NCBI RefSeq assembly: GCF_037113415.1
Contig: NZ_CP146608.1
Coordinates: 950,501-1,014,500, forward strand
DNA: 64,000 bases
Direction of reading: 5' to 3'
Source of the DNA: Devosia sp. XK-2
Lineage (GTDB): Bacteria > Pseudomonadota > Alphaproteobacteria > Rhizobiales > Devosiaceae
Shown here in pieces: positions 26,663 through 35,296 of the stretch (positions within the stretch are counted from its first letter, which is position 1; each line of letters opens with the position of its first letter). Below the pieces are notes generated by a model. It was not told the origin of the DNA and ran no database searches. It saw nothing but the letters and a program-made list of their open reading frames with translations. A program made the translations under genes and the position numbers.

Positions 26663-28405
26663 TTACTCCGCCGCTACCGACTGACCGCGCGACAGACGCT
26701 TGGACTTGATATGGTCAAGGGTGGCCTGATCGGGATTGGCGCCGCCTTCATAGGCTTCGAGGAAGTCGAGCAGTTCCTCGCGATAGGCGTAGTAATCCTT
26801 GTGGGCCAGCAATGCCTTGCGCGAGCGCGGCCGGGGCAGGTCGACCTCCATGATATTGCCGATGCGTGCATTGGGGCCGTTGGACATCATGACCACGCGG
26901 TCGGCGAGCAGGATAGCCTCGTCCACATCATGGGTGACGCAGATGGCGGTGACCTGGGTTCGTGCCCAGACATCCATAAGCACGTCCTGCAATTCCCAAC
27001 GGGTAATACTGTCGAGCATGCCGAACGGTTCGTCGAGCAGCAGGAGTTTGGGTGAAAGCGCAAAGGCGCGGGCAATGCCGACACGCTGCTTCATGCCATT
27101 GGACAGTTCGGAGGCCGGACGGTGCATGGCATCGCCCAGGCCCACGCGGTTGAGGTAATATTCAACCACGTCCCGGCGCTCGGCAGGGCTGGCCTTGGGA
27201 TAGACCCGATCCACGCCCAGCGCCACATTTTCCCGAGCGGTCAGCCAGGGCATGAGCGAAGGCGCCTGGAACACCACGGCGCGCTCGGGCCCGGCACCGA
27301 CCACCGGCTTGCCATCGAGCGCAATCGTGCCGCCCGAAATGTCGTTGAGCCCGGCAACCATCGACAGAACGGTGGATTTACCGCAGCCCGAATGACCGAT
27401 GAGGGTGACGAATTCGCCCTTCTTCATCTGGAAATCGAAGCGGTCCACCACGGTCAGCGGACCCTTGGGCGTTGGATAGACCTTCGAGACTTCATCGAAG
27501 CGGACATAATCGTCCTGGGTTTCGGAGGCCGCCGCCGCGGAATAGGCGCTAGGCAGGCGGGCCGACTTGCCACGGGCAATGGGCAGGACATTGGGCAGGG
27601 TCAGATCGGCATCACCGGACTGATTGCGGGCTGCACCCACATCCATGAGATATTCGGTAATCTCGCGACGGAGCCTGATGAACCGGTCATCGCCATTAAG
27701 GGCGGCGCGATCGCGCGGCCGCTCGATGCCGACATGAAAATCGGGGCCGAGCGTAGCCGCGGGGCCGGGTGTCAACGGGATCACGCGGTCGGCCAAAAGG
27801 ATGGCTTCGTCCACGTCATTGGTAATGAGTACAATGGTCTTTTTCTCGGCTTCCGAGATCTGGGCGAACTCATCCTGAAGCTTGGAGCGGGTGAGCGCAT
27901 CGAGCGCCGAAAGCGGTTCGTCGAGCAGCAGCACTTCTGGCTGCATGGCCAGTGCCCGGGCCACAGCAACGCGCTGCCGCATGCCACCGGACAGTTCGGC
28001 GGGCCGGCGGTCGGTGGCATGGCCGAGGCCGACCATTTCCACATAGCGCTGGCGTAGCTCCAGCTTTTCGGTGCGCGACTTGGACTTGTGCACGGCATTG
28101 ACTGCCAGGTCGACATTGCCCGCAACAGAGAGCCAGGGCATGAGCGAATAGGACTGGAACACCACGCCACGCTCCGGCCCCGGACCATCGATCTCCTTGC
28201 CGCGATAGATGACGCCGCCCAAATCCGGCTCGGACAGTCCGGCCATCAGCGAGATCAGCGTGGTCTTGCCCGCGCCCGAGAAACCGAGAATGGCGACGAA
28301 TTCGCCATCCTCGACGTCCAGATTGATGTTATCGAGAATATCCACGCGCTTGGCGCCTTCGCCAAAGTGCTTGGAAATGCCGGAGAGCTGGAGAATGGGG
28401 GCCAT
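26663..28405 (-). CDS. nrtCD: Nitrate ABC transporter ATPase, two fused ABC domains
   Basis: 580 residues with two complete ABC domains of the NrtC/NrtD (SsuB/TauB-like) family. Domain 1 has Walker A GFSGAGKTT (about residue 41), signature LSGGMRQR and LLLDEPLSALD. Domain 2, from about residue 305, has GHSGCGKST, signature LSNGMKQR and LLLDEPFGMLD. Unlike cyanobacterial NrtC, there is no fused solute-binding domain; the two ATPases are joined into one chain, so a single gene supplies the ATP-hydrolysing dimer. Ten bases after nrtB. Ends 10 bp before the NtrC-like site of nirB. Confidence 0.9.
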   Translation of the reverse strand: MAPILQLSGISKHFGEGAKRVDILDNINLDVEDGEFVAILGFSGAGKTTLISLMAGLSEPDLGGVIYRGKEIDGPGPERGVVFQSYSLMPWLSVAGNVDLAVNAVHKSKSRTEKLELRQRYVEMVGLGHATDRRPAELSGGMRQRVAVARALAMQPEVLLLDEPLSALDALTRSKLQDEFAQISEAEKKTIVLITNDVDEAILLADRVIPLTPGPAATLGPDFHVGIERPRDRAALNGDDRFIRLRREITEYLMDVGAARNQSGDADLTLPNVLPIARGKSARLPSAYSAAAASETQDDYVRFDEVSKVYPTPKGPLTVVDRFDFQMKKGEFVTLIGHSGCGKSTVLSMVAGLNDISGGTIALDGKPVVGAGPERAVVFQAPSLMPWLTARENVALGVDRVYPKASPAERRDVVEYYLNRVGLGDAMHRPASELSNGMKQRVGIARAFALSPKLLLLDEPFGMLDSITRWELQDVLMDVWARTQVTAICVTHDVDEAILLADRVVMMSNGPNARIGNIMEVDLPRPRSRKALLAHKDYYAYREELLDFLEAYEGGANPDQATLDHIKSKRLSRGQSVAAE

Positions 28406-28414
28406 GATCTGGTC

Positions 28415-29488
28415 CTATCGCTTGCCGGAGAAGGTAAAGGCGGTCTGCAGGGTGAACATCACCCGGTCGAGCAGGAAGCCGATAATGCCGATAGTGAGCA
28501 CGGCCACGATGATGCGGGCCAGCGAGGTGGACGACCCGTTCTGGAATTCGTCCCAGACGAATTTGCCTAGGCCAGGATTCTGCGCCAGCATTTCGGCGGC
28601 GATCAGCACCATCCAGCCAACACCGAGCGACAGCCGCAGGCCAGTGAAGATCAACGGCAGGGCCGAAGGCAGAACCAGCTTGGTTATGGTTGTGGGCGTC
28701 GAGAGCTGCAGCACCTTGCCCACATTGACCAGATCCTTGTCGATAGAGGCCACGCCAAGCGCGGTATTGATCAGGGTCGGCCAGAGCGAGCAGAGCGTTA
28801 CCGTGACGGCTGAGATGACCAGAGCCTTGGGAAAGGCGTCGCTGGCATCGACATAGAGCGCCGAGACCACCATGGTCACGATAGGCAGCCAGGCCAATGG
28901 CGAGACCGGTTTGAAGAGTTGAACCAGAGGATTAAGCGCACCATTGAAGGGGCGGCTGAGGCCCGAGGCAATGCCGAGCGGCACGGCGATAATCGTGGCA
29001 ATCAGGAAGCCGAGGCCGACAGTTTTCAATGAAGTCACGATCTGGTCGAGATAAGTCGGCTTGCCGGTATAAGCACGCCACTTGACATCGTCGGCGCGGT
29101 CATCGGCGATCAATTCGGCATTCCGCTCGTCCTGACGGACGTAGAAGTCAGCCTCTTTCTGCCGCTCGGCCACATGATCCTGCCAAAGGCTGCCGGCCTG
29201 TTCCCAGACCTGCGCCGGGCCGGGAATGGCGCCAAGCGAGGTCTGCACCTGAGGGGCGAAGATCGCCCAGGCCAAAAGAAAAGCCGCTATGCCCATAAGC
29301 GGGAAGAGCAGGCTGTCGCGCAACTCGCCCATCTGCTCGCGCGGATCGTCGCCGGCGGCAATTCTGAGCAGCGGAACAAGCCAGCCAAAGCCAAGTGCAC
29401 TGAGCCAGGCGGCAGATCGATTGATGGCGGTAAACAGCTTCTGCCGGCGCTCGGTGGCCGGGGCAGGGGCTTCGCTTGCAAGGGTCAT
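28415..29488 (-). CDS. nrtB: Nitrate ABC transporter permease
   Basis: 357-residue inner-membrane permease of the BPD_transp_1 / NrtB family. After an N-terminal hydrophobic region and a long soluble stretch (about 85-150), the core spans about 155-350, with the ATPase-contact loop near LINTALGVASIDKDLVNVGK. This family transports nitrate with NrtA and NrtCD. Second gene of nrtA-nrtB-nrtCD. Confidence 0.92.
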   Translation of the reverse strand: MTLASEAPAPATERRQKLFTAINRSAAWLSALGFGWLVPLLRIAAGDDPREQMGELRDSLLFPLMGIAAFLLAWAIFAPQVQTSLGAIPGPAQVWEQAGSLWQDHVAERQKEADFYVRQDERNAELIADDRADDVKWRAYTGKPTYLDQIVTSLKTVGLGFLIATIIAVPLGIASGLSRPFNGALNPLVQLFKPVSPLAWLPIVTMVVSALYVDASDAFPKALVISAVTVTLCSLWPTLINTALGVASIDKDLVNVGKVLQLSTPTTITKLVLPSALPLIFTGLRLSLGVGWMVLIAAEMLAQNPGLGKFVWDEFQNGSSTSLARIIVAVLTIGIIGFLLDRVMFTLQTAFTFSGKR

Positions 29489-29538
29489 AATGCGGTCCTC
29501 AGGGATGAGGGTGGCCGGAGACCGGCCACCCGAGGATG

Positions 29539-30948
29539 TCAGTTGGCGGCAACCACTTCGGCCCCGACGACGCTGTCGCCGGTCTTGAGGCCGATTTCGA
29601 GGCTGTCAATATAGGCGTTGGGCTTGGTGCCATCATAGGTGACGCCGTCGATGAACTCGGCGGTCGGCTCGCGATAGCCGGCGCTGTCCCAGGGGAAATC
29701 GGCCTCGTCGACCAGCCCTTCCTCGACCAGCAGGCGTGCGGCTTCGAGATAGATTTCGGGCTTGTAGACGGACTTGGCGACCTCGTCATACCAGCTATCG
29801 GGCTGGTCCTCAGCGATCTGCCCCCACCGGCGCATCTGGGTGAGATACCAGACGGCGTCCGAATAATAGGGATAGGTGGCAAAGTAGCGGTAGAAAACGT
29901 TGAAATCGGGAACGTCACGGACGTCGCCGGCTTCGAATTCGAACGTGCCGGTCATCGAGGCGGCGATCACTTCGGCATCGGCGCCCACATATTCGGAGCG
30001 GGAGAGGATTTCCACCGCCTCCTGGCGATTGGCATTGTCATTCTCGTCCAGCCACTTGGCCGCGCGGATCAATGCCTTGGTGATGGCCAGCGTGGTATTG
30101 GGATTGGCCTCGGTGAATTCGGCGGTCATGCCGAACACTTTCTCCGGGTTATTCTTCCAGATGTCGTAATCGGTGATGACCGGCACGCCGATCTTTTTGA
30201 ACACCGCGGCCTGGTTCCAGGGCTCGCCCACTGCATAGCCGTCAATCGTGCCCGCTTCGAGCGTGGCCGGCATTTGTGGCGGCGGGGTCACCGAGAGATA
30301 GGCATCGGCCGCTATCTGCCCCGAAACATCTTCCGGCGAGTAATAGCCTGGATTGACGCCGCCGGCCGCGAGCCAATAGCGCAGCTCGTAATTGTGGGTG
30401 GAGACGGGAAAGACCATGCCCAGATTGAAGGGGCGGCCTTCGGCGTCGAATTCATCGATCACAGGTTTCAGCGCGGCGGCGGAAATCGGATGCACCGGCT
30501 TGCCCTCGGCATCCATTTCCAGATGCGGCTTCATCAGCTCCCACACGGCATTGGAGACGGTAATGCCATTGCCATTGAGATCCATGGAGAAGGGAGTGAC
30601 GATATGCGCCTTGGTGCCATAGCCGATCGTGGCGGCCAACGGCTGGCCGGCCAGCATATGAGCACCATCCAGGGTTCCGGTGATGACACCGTCCAGCAGC
30701 ACCTTCCAATTGGCCTGCGGTTCCAGCGTCACATAGAGGCCTTCGTCCTCGAAATAGCCAAGCTCATAGGCAATGGCGAGCGGGGCCATGTCGGTGAGCT
30801 TGATAAAGCCAAACTTCAGCTCGTCCTTTTCGACGTCGAGCATGGCCGCATTGCTGGCGGTGCTGGCCAGGAGGCCCAGTGCAAGTCCGGCCAGCAACGG
30901 CTTGAGGCGGCGGCGTGGCGGCGTGGGGCGGGTAGTCGCAGTCATCAT
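29539..30948 (-). CDS. nrtA: Nitrate ABC transporter substrate-binding protein
   Basis: About 469 residues from tandem ATGs at 30948/30945; GGAG lies 6 bases before the second. A basic n-region ([20 protein letters not shown]) and hydrophobic core form an export signal that could be Sec or Tat. The mature part is a CmpA/NrtA-type binding protein ([50 protein letters not shown]). NasS downstream of nasT is its cytoplasmic paralogue. A 180-base leader with its own sigma-54 box and terminator precedes it. Confidence 0.92.
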   Translation of the reverse strand: MMTATTRPTPPRRRLKPLLAGLALGLLASTASNAAMLDVEKDELKFGFIKLTDMAPLAIAYELGYFEDEGLYVTLEPQANWKVLLDGVITGTLDGAHMLAGQPLAATIGYGTKAHIVTPFSMDLNGNGITVSNAVWELMKPHLEMDAEGKPVHPISAAALKPVIDEFDAEGRPFNLGMVFPVSTHNYELRYWLAAGGVNPGYYSPEDVSGQIAADAYLSVTPPPQMPATLEAGTIDGYAVGEPWNQAAVFKKIGVPVITDYDIWKNNPEKVFGMTAEFTEANPNTTLAITKALIRAAKWLDENDNANRQEAVEILSRSEYVGADAEVIAASMTGTFEFEAGDVRDVPDFNVFYRYFATYPYYSDAVWYLTQMRRWGQIAEDQPDSWYDEVAKSVYKPEIYLEAARLLVEEGLVDEADFPWDSAGYREPTAEFIDGVTYDGTKPNAYIDSLEIGLKTGDSVVGAEVVAAN

Positions 30949-30998
30949 CGTCTCCGTGTTGTGTCGACAACCGGCAGCCAAGCCGTGCTCCAAACGAC

Positions 30999-31063
30999 AA
31001 AAAGGTCGCCAACTGATCCGCGCGCCGATCCATCCGATCGAACGCTAGCCAGTTGGCGACCTT
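30999..31063 (-). terminator. Intrinsic terminator in the nrtA leader
   Basis: AAGGTCGCCAACT and AGTTGGCGACCTT (13 bp, perfect) enclose about 37 bases and end in TTTTTG on the minus strand, about 50 bases before the nrtA start. The stem is nearly identical to that before nirB, while the loop sequence differs. Confidence 0.87.
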
Positions 31064-31128
31064 GCCATTGGAGCGCCCGTCATCGGACGCCGATAGTGTG
31101 TGAGCCGTCTTGGGAGGAGCTCATTCGC
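31064..31128 (-). ncRNA. nrtA leader RNA, candidate NasT (ANTAR) binding element
   Basis: From the predicted start (about 31127) the RNA forms TGAGC/GCTCA around loop TCCTCCCAAGACG, identical to the loop before nirB. Then GCGTCC and GGGCGC (31073-31090) form a stem with hexaloop GATGAC (G at position 4). Relative to nirB, the outer base pair changes from A-T to G-C on both sides, a compensatory change. A terminator follows. Confidence 0.7.
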
Positions 31129-31137
31129 CCTTCACAT

Positions 31138-31153
31138 TGCACGAAGCGTGCCA
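31138..31153 (-). promoter_or_regulatory. Sigma-54 promoter of nrtA
   Basis: TGGCACGCTTCGTGCA on the minus strand; GG and GC at the -24/-12 spacing, one base from the consensus -12 block. Ten bases upstream of the predicted leader start. Confidence 0.72.
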
Positions 31154-31230
31154 AATGGCCGTGTTTTGCGAAAATTGTGCAATCCCAATGCATTGGCCGG
31201 AATGACGATTGCCGGGCTGTGGCAGCGGGT

Positions 31231-31247
31231 TGCACGTTGCAGTGGCA
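31231..31247. promoter_or_regulatory. Weak NtrC-like site upstream of nrtA
   Basis: TGCACGTTGCAGTGGCA has one perfect NtrC half-site and three of five bases of the other, about 85 bp upstream of the sigma-54 box. Plausible only because of its place. Confidence 0.35.
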
Positions 31248-31308
31248 GATCGGTCAGGTCATGTGATCAAATTTTGAGCAAACAAGGGTTTTGCGCACGG
31301 ATTGATCG

Positions 31309-32517
31309 TTACTTGGTCGCCTGGGACTGAATATAGCTGTCGACCGCGTCAGGATCGAAAACTTTACCGTCGAAAAAGCGGTTGGGGCCGGCCTGCATGG
31401 TGCCGGTCACGGCGGCAATGGTGTGGCTCTGGGCCTGGTCGCCATCACGACGATAATCGTCGGCGGGCAAGGATGCGCCAAGAGGGGCGAGTGCCGCGCG
31501 GTAGAGATCGGGCCGGAAGGTGGCGGCGGCTATTTCCGCGCGAGCCTGATTAGGCGTGACCTCGCCCCAGCGTACCATCTGGCTGTAATACCAGAGCGCG
31601 TGGCTCTTCCATGGGAAATTGGCGGCGCCCTCATGCGGCACATAAAAGTCGGGAATGGTGACCTGATGAACGCCGCCGTCAATCTGCCCGGTCAGGGCGC
31701 GTGAAACGATATCGACGGGCTGATTGAGATAGGCGGGCCTGGCCATGATCTCGGCGGCCTGCAAGCGGTTTTCCGGCCTTTGACACCATTCGCCGGCGCG
31801 GTAGATGGCGCGAATTGTTGCAGCAACCAGATCGGGGTTCTGCTTGGCCCAATCGCTGCGCATGCCGACCGCCTTGTCGGGGCTGCGCTGCCAGATGGAT
31901 GACTTGGTCGTGGCGATCCGCGCGCCGAACTGGGCAACCCCGACACTGTTCCAGGGTTCGCCGACGCAATAGCCATCCAGCCCATCCGTGCCCAGCGCCT
32001 CTGGCAGCAAGGGCGGCGGAAGGACAACGATCTCGACATCGCGATCCGGATGAATGCCACTGGCCGCCAGCCAATAGCGCAACTCGTAATTGTGCGAGGA
32101 GGTCTGGTGCACCACGCCAAAGCGCAGCTTGCGGGTGCTGGACTGGACGACTTTTGCCAGCGCCCGGCCAGCGGGGCCGGCGGCAAGATCGCCAGGCGCC
32201 CCGGCATCGGCCATGGCCGACCAGATTGCGGCGCTGACGGTAATGGCATTATTGCCCAGGCCGGTCATGACTGGCGCGATCATTGGCTTTGCTATGGGCG
32301 TCAGCCCGAGATTGGCGGCAATCGGCATCGGCGCCAGCACCAGGGCAATGTCGAAATGTCCGAGCGCAGTACGGTCACGGATATTGGCCCAGGAGGATTC
32401 GCGCGTCAGGCCAAGCGTAAAGCCTTCCTCCTCGGCAATGCCCAGTTCGCGGGCCAGCACCAGCAGGGCGCTGTCCAAAAGGGGAAGAAAACCGGCGGTG
32501 AGGTGAGGAAGGGACAT
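31309..32517 (-). CDS. nasS: NasS nitrate/nitrite sensor (cytoplasmic NrtA-like protein)
   Basis: 402 residues of the CmpA/NrtA binding-protein family but with no signal peptide (MSLPHLTAGFLPLLDSALLV), as expected for NasS. Family motifs: [50 protein letters not shown]. In other proteobacteria NasS holds NasT inactive until nitrate or nitrite binds. Nine bases after nasT. Confidence 0.92.
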   Translation of the reverse strand: MSLPHLTAGFLPLLDSALLVLARELGIAEEEGFTLGLTRESSWANIRDRTALGHFDIALVLAPMPIAANLGLTPIAKPMIAPVMTGLGNNAITVSAAIWSAMADAGAPGDLAAGPAGRALAKVVQSSTRKLRFGVVHQTSSHNYELRYWLAASGIHPDRDVEIVVLPPPLLPEALGTDGLDGYCVGEPWNSVGVAQFGARIATTKSSIWQRSPDKAVGMRSDWAKQNPDLVAATIRAIYRAGEWCQRPENRLQAAEIMARPAYLNQPVDIVSRALTGQIDGGVHQVTIPDFYVPHEGAANFPWKSHALWYYSQMVRWGEVTPNQARAEIAAATFRPDLYRAALAPLGASLPADDYRRDGDQAQSHTIAAVTGTMQAGPNRFFDGKVFDPDAVDSYIQSQATK

Positions 32518-32526
32518 GGCGATTTC

Positions 32527-33126
32527 CTATGGCCCAAGCAGATTGGCGGCTGTGATGAGACTCTGGGCAATGTCGATCAGCCGCCGGTTCTGGTTCATGG
32601 CCGTCTTGCGCAAAAGCGCATAAGCGTCCGGTTCGCTCAGGCCCTTGGTCTTCATCAGAATGCCCTTGGCCTGGTCGATGATCTTGCGTTCCTCGAGCGC
32701 GCTGCGGGCCTCTTCCAACTCCCGCGTGAGGCGCGAAAAGGCGTTGAAGCGCGAAATGGCCATGTCCAGGATGGGCTTAACCCGCTCCTTTTTGAGGCCG
32801 TCCACCACATAGGCCGAGACGCCGGCTTCGACGGCCTTTTCGATCATGGTGCCATCAGAGCGGTCGACGAACATGGCGATCGGACGCTGAATGGCGCGCG
32901 TCAGGGAAAAGAAGTGCTCGAGCGTGTCGCGCTTGGGATTTTCCAGGTCGATGAAAATGACATCGGGCATGGTCAGGGCAATAGTGCGTCCGACCTCGTT
33001 GACGTCGTGGATGACGGCAACGCGTGCATAGCCCGCCTCCCGCAGACCCTCCTCGATGATCGAGGCGCGGATGCGGTTCTCGTCGATGATCAAGATGGAC
33101 AGGTCGGGGCTCGGCATCAGTGGCAC
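32527..33126 (-). CDS. nasT: NasT, ANTAR-domain antiterminator
   Basis: 199 residues. Residues about 8-125 form a receiver-like domain (LSILIIDENRIRASIIEEGL, VIFIDLENPKRDTLEHFFSL). The C-terminal ANTAR domain (about 135-195) has ALEERKIIDQAKGILMKTKG and the following alanine/aromatic pattern. NasT binds two-hairpin leader RNAs and prevents termination in nitrate-assimilation operons; the leaders before nirB and nrtA are obvious targets. GTG at 33126 has AAGG at 5-base spacing; ATG at 33117 has no Shine-Dalgarno. Confidence 0.93.
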   Translation of the reverse strand: MPLMPSPDLSILIIDENRIRASIIEEGLREAGYARVAVIHDVNEVGRTIALTMPDVIFIDLENPKRDTLEHFFSLTRAIQRPIAMFVDRSDGTMIEKAVEAGVSAYVVDGLKKERVKPILDMAISRFNAFSRLTRELEEARSALEERKIIDQAKGILMKTKGLSEPDAYALLRKTAMNQNRRLIDIAQSLITAANLLGP

Positions 33127-33159
33127 TTATGCCTTTGCTTACAAAAAGCACAAGTGCCA
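33121..33159 (-). promoter_or_regulatory. Hairpin covering the nasT start codon
   Basis: TGGCACTT (33121-33128) is complementary to AAGTGCCA (33152-33159). In the nasT mRNA the 3' arm contains the GTG start and the Shine-Dalgarno AAGG lies in the loop next to it. An inner GCTT/AAGC stem lengthens the structure. May limit nasT translation (inference). Confidence 0.5.
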
Positions 33160-33163
33160 TTCA

Positions 33164-33180
33164 TGCACATTTTCGATGCA
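33164..33180. promoter_or_regulatory. NtrC-like site upstream of nasT
   Basis: TGCACATTTTCGATGCA matches the NtrC dyad in nine of ten half-site positions with an A/T-rich centre. It is 38-54 bases from the nasT start, closer than a typical enhancer, and no sigma-54 box follows. Confidence 0.5.
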
Positions 33181-33220
33181 AAAATGCTTGCCGCGCCGCC
33201 GGGCCTGCCGGATTGGCTCG

Positions 33221-34081
33221 TTATTTTATCTCGTTGCGCCAGCTGAACTGGGGTGAATAGCCCAGCATGCGTTTGGCTTTCTCGATGGAGAGCAGGGTGC
33301 CATTGGTGGAGATATTGCCCTTCTGCTCGACCCCGGGAAAGACCTCGGCAAGCAGGGAGACATTGGACCGGGACATGACCGAATCTGCATTGGCGATGAT
33401 GAAGGCCTCAAAGCCCTTGAACTCCGCCTGGATGGCCCGGCGTACCGCCTGCGCCCCGTCGCGCGCGTCGATATAGGCCCACAGGTTCCATTTGCGTTTG
33501 CGCGGATCGCTGTCGAAGCTTGGGAAGGCCTTGTAGTCTTCCGGATACATCACATTGGAAAATCTCAGGCCCACCATGCGTAGCTCCGGATCCCAGCGGC
33601 AGAACTGGGCTGCCATGGTCTCGTCGAGCAGTTTGCCCAGCGAATAGGCGCTTTCGGGGCGCGGGAAATAGTCTTCGTCCACCGGCGCGTAGGGCGGCGG
33701 ATTGTCGAAGGGCAGGCCCAGTACGGTTTCGCTGGAGGCAAAGACCACGTTCTTGATGCCGGCCAGGCGGCAGGCTTCAAAGACATTGTAGCTCGCCGTA
33801 ACATTATTGGTCAGCGTGCGCGAATTGGCGGACAGTCCCGGCGCGGGAATGGCGGCCAGATGCACCACGGCATCGAAGGGCCCGCCGCGTTCATCAACGC
33901 CCCCCAGGATGGCGCCGGCGACCTCTCCGAAATTGCTCAGATCGATGCGTACGCTGGGGCAGATGGGTTCGCTGAGGGCCTGCTGATCGAGGTTGAGAAC
34001 GTCATAGCCGTGCTCCACGAGGTCTCGCAAAACAGCCCGACCCAGCTTGCCGCTTCCCCCGGTCACCAACACCTTGGCCAT
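33221..34081 (-). CDS. NAD(P)-dependent epimerase/dehydratase (extended SDR)
   Basis: 286 residues. Rossmann motif VTGGSGKLG at about 6-14, active-site YSLGK at about 144-148, and a substrate region with LRFSNVMYPEDYKAF, as in UDP-hexose or uronate epimerase-like SDRs. Substrate cannot be named. It ends about 95 bp before nasT on the same strand but is unlikely to be part of nitrate assimilation. 230 bp of non-coding DNA separate it from the divergent gene at 34311. Confidence 0.82.
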   Translation of the reverse strand: MAKVLVTGGSGKLGRAVLRDLVEHGYDVLNLDQQALSEPICPSVRIDLSNFGEVAGAILGGVDERGGPFDAVVHLAAIPAPGLSANSRTLTNNVTASYNVFEACRLAGIKNVVFASSETVLGLPFDNPPPYAPVDEDYFPRPESAYSLGKLLDETMAAQFCRWDPELRMVGLRFSNVMYPEDYKAFPSFDSDPRKRKWNLWAYIDARDGAQAVRRAIQAEFKGFEAFIIANADSVMSRSNVSLLAEVFPGVEQKGNISTNGTLLSIEKAKRMLGYSPQFSWRNEIK

Positions 34082-34310
34082 TCGAACCTCCTCTTATTCC
34101 ACGCAAATTTTCTGCGTCTCTCTGGCGTCAAGCCTATTGCGGAACGCGAGACCTGCCAACCGTCTTGGCCGCATTCATGCACGTTAACAAATGATGAATA
34201 GGGGCCTCAGCGCCGGTTCAAGCTGGCGGCAGCATAACCCTGGGCAGGGTTGATGTTCGACATCAACAGGCGGCTCGGACAATGAGCCGCTCCAACAGCA
34301 CCAAGGAGTT

Positions 34311-34748
34311 ATGAAAATGATGAAACTCACCACTTTGGCCTTGGTCGCGGGCTTTGTTTCCGTCGCGACCGTTTTGCCCAGCAGCGCACAATTCGCTGCG
34401 GCGAATTTTCCCGGCGGCCCGAACTATCCCACCTCGCACAATGAGCACAATTGTGCCGACGAAATGGGCCATATGCGCCGCGTAAATGTCTTTGATATTG
34501 ACGGTATTCGCGACCGCAGCGTCTGGCTGCACCCGGTCTGTGAGGACCTGACGGTTCCGGGCAAGAACAATTATGGCACGCTGTTCATCAACGGCAATGT
34601 CAATGTTCTGCGCGAGCCCATTGCCCGCAATCGCCTGCTGATGAACGCGCTCGAGGCCAAGGGTTACGACGAATATGACGTCGTCTCGCTGCGCTTCGGC
34701 GCCCGCAACAGCGTCATCCTTTACGTCCATCAGCGGGACATGAACTGA
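34311..34748 (+). CDS. Small secreted protein of unknown function
   Basis: 145 residues with a Sec signal peptide (MMKLTTLALVAGFVSVATVL, cleavage near SSA-Q). AAGGAG directly precedes; ATG at 34317 has better spacing than 34311. The mature part has two cysteines (HNCADEM, HPVCEDL), consistent with a periplasmic disulfide, and a middle section (GTLFINGNVNVLREPIARNR) of beta character. I recognise no family. It is followed 120 bases later by another small secreted gene on the same strand. Confidence 0.75.
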   Translation: MKMMKLTTLALVAGFVSVATVLPSSAQFAAANFPGGPNYPTSHNEHNCADEMGHMRRVNVFDIDGIRDRSVWLHPVCEDLTVPGKNNYGTLFINGNVNVLREPIARNRLLMNALEAKGYDEYDVVSLRFGARNSVILYVHQRDMN

Positions 34749-34867
34749 CCCGATGAGGAGGCCCTGGCTCCCGTTCATGAACGCTAGCTGAACATCGAGA
34801 TCAGCATGGGTTCAAAGGCGGGGTGCCAGGGTGGTGCCAACAACGAGATTTTTGGAGGGCTCTTCAA

Positions 34868-35206
34868 ATGAACAAGGCGCAGGAAAAGGTTCTGGTCGCG
34901 ACCCTGTGCGGCCTGATCATCACCACCGCAGCCGGTTTTGCCGTGCAACCCGCAATGGCCGCCGGCTACCAGGTCGATACGCTCGGTCAGGTGACCGGTG
35001 TGGCCGAATGGGATCGGCTCAATGTGCGCAAATGGCCCGCCAGCTATTCCCAGAAAGTGGGCAGCTTCGCCCCCGGACTGCATGTCTGGGTCGAGCGCTG
35101 CATCGAAGTCGAAAACAGCTCGGATTGGTGCCTGGTCGAACGCGGCGGCACCAAGGGTTGGGTCAATTCCCGCTTTCTCGTTCCGGTTCAGGACTGGGAT
35201 ATCTGA
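34868..35206 (+). CDS. Secreted SH3-domain protein
   Basis: 112 residues from the ATG at 34868, preceded by GGAGG. A signal peptide ends near AMAAGY (residue 31). The mature part is a single bacterial SH3-like domain (GVAEWDRLNVRKWPASYSQK, WCLVERGGTKGWVNSRFLVP), a fold often binding peptidoglycan or periplasmic partners. Two cysteines (CIEVENSSDWC) may be oxidised. Terminates in a hairpin that overlaps the ribosome site of the next gene. Confidence 0.82.
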   Translation: MNKAQEKVLVATLCGLIITTAAGFAVQPAMAAGYQVDTLGQVTGVAEWDRLNVRKWPASYSQKVGSFAPGLHVWVERCIEVENSSDWCLVERGGTKGWVNSRFLVPVQDWDI

Positions 35207-35246
35207 ATTTAGTACTGCGTACCTCCTACCCATGCATGTTGACTTT

Positions 35247-35296
35247 CTCCGGTGCTCTTGCTGTTCGTGTTGGACAGCAGAGACCGGAGTTTTCTT
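35247..35296 (+). terminator. Terminator-like hairpin overlapping the asparaginase ribosome site
   Basis: CTCCGGT...CTCT...GCTG (35247-35263) is complementary to CAGCAGAGACCGGAG (35275-35289) with two single-base bulges, followed by TTTTCTT. The GGAG Shine-Dalgarno of the next gene is inside the 3' arm and its ATG follows at once. Confidence 0.6.

Noticed and set aside
29536-31266. 576-codon open frame on the plus strand over nrtA and its leader
   Set aside because: Antisense shadow of nrtA; no recognisable domain and no ribosome site.
33130-33160. Sigma-54 promoter for nasT (TGGCACTTGTGC...)
   Set aside because: The GC dinucleotide is missing at the -12 position, so the spacing does not fit.
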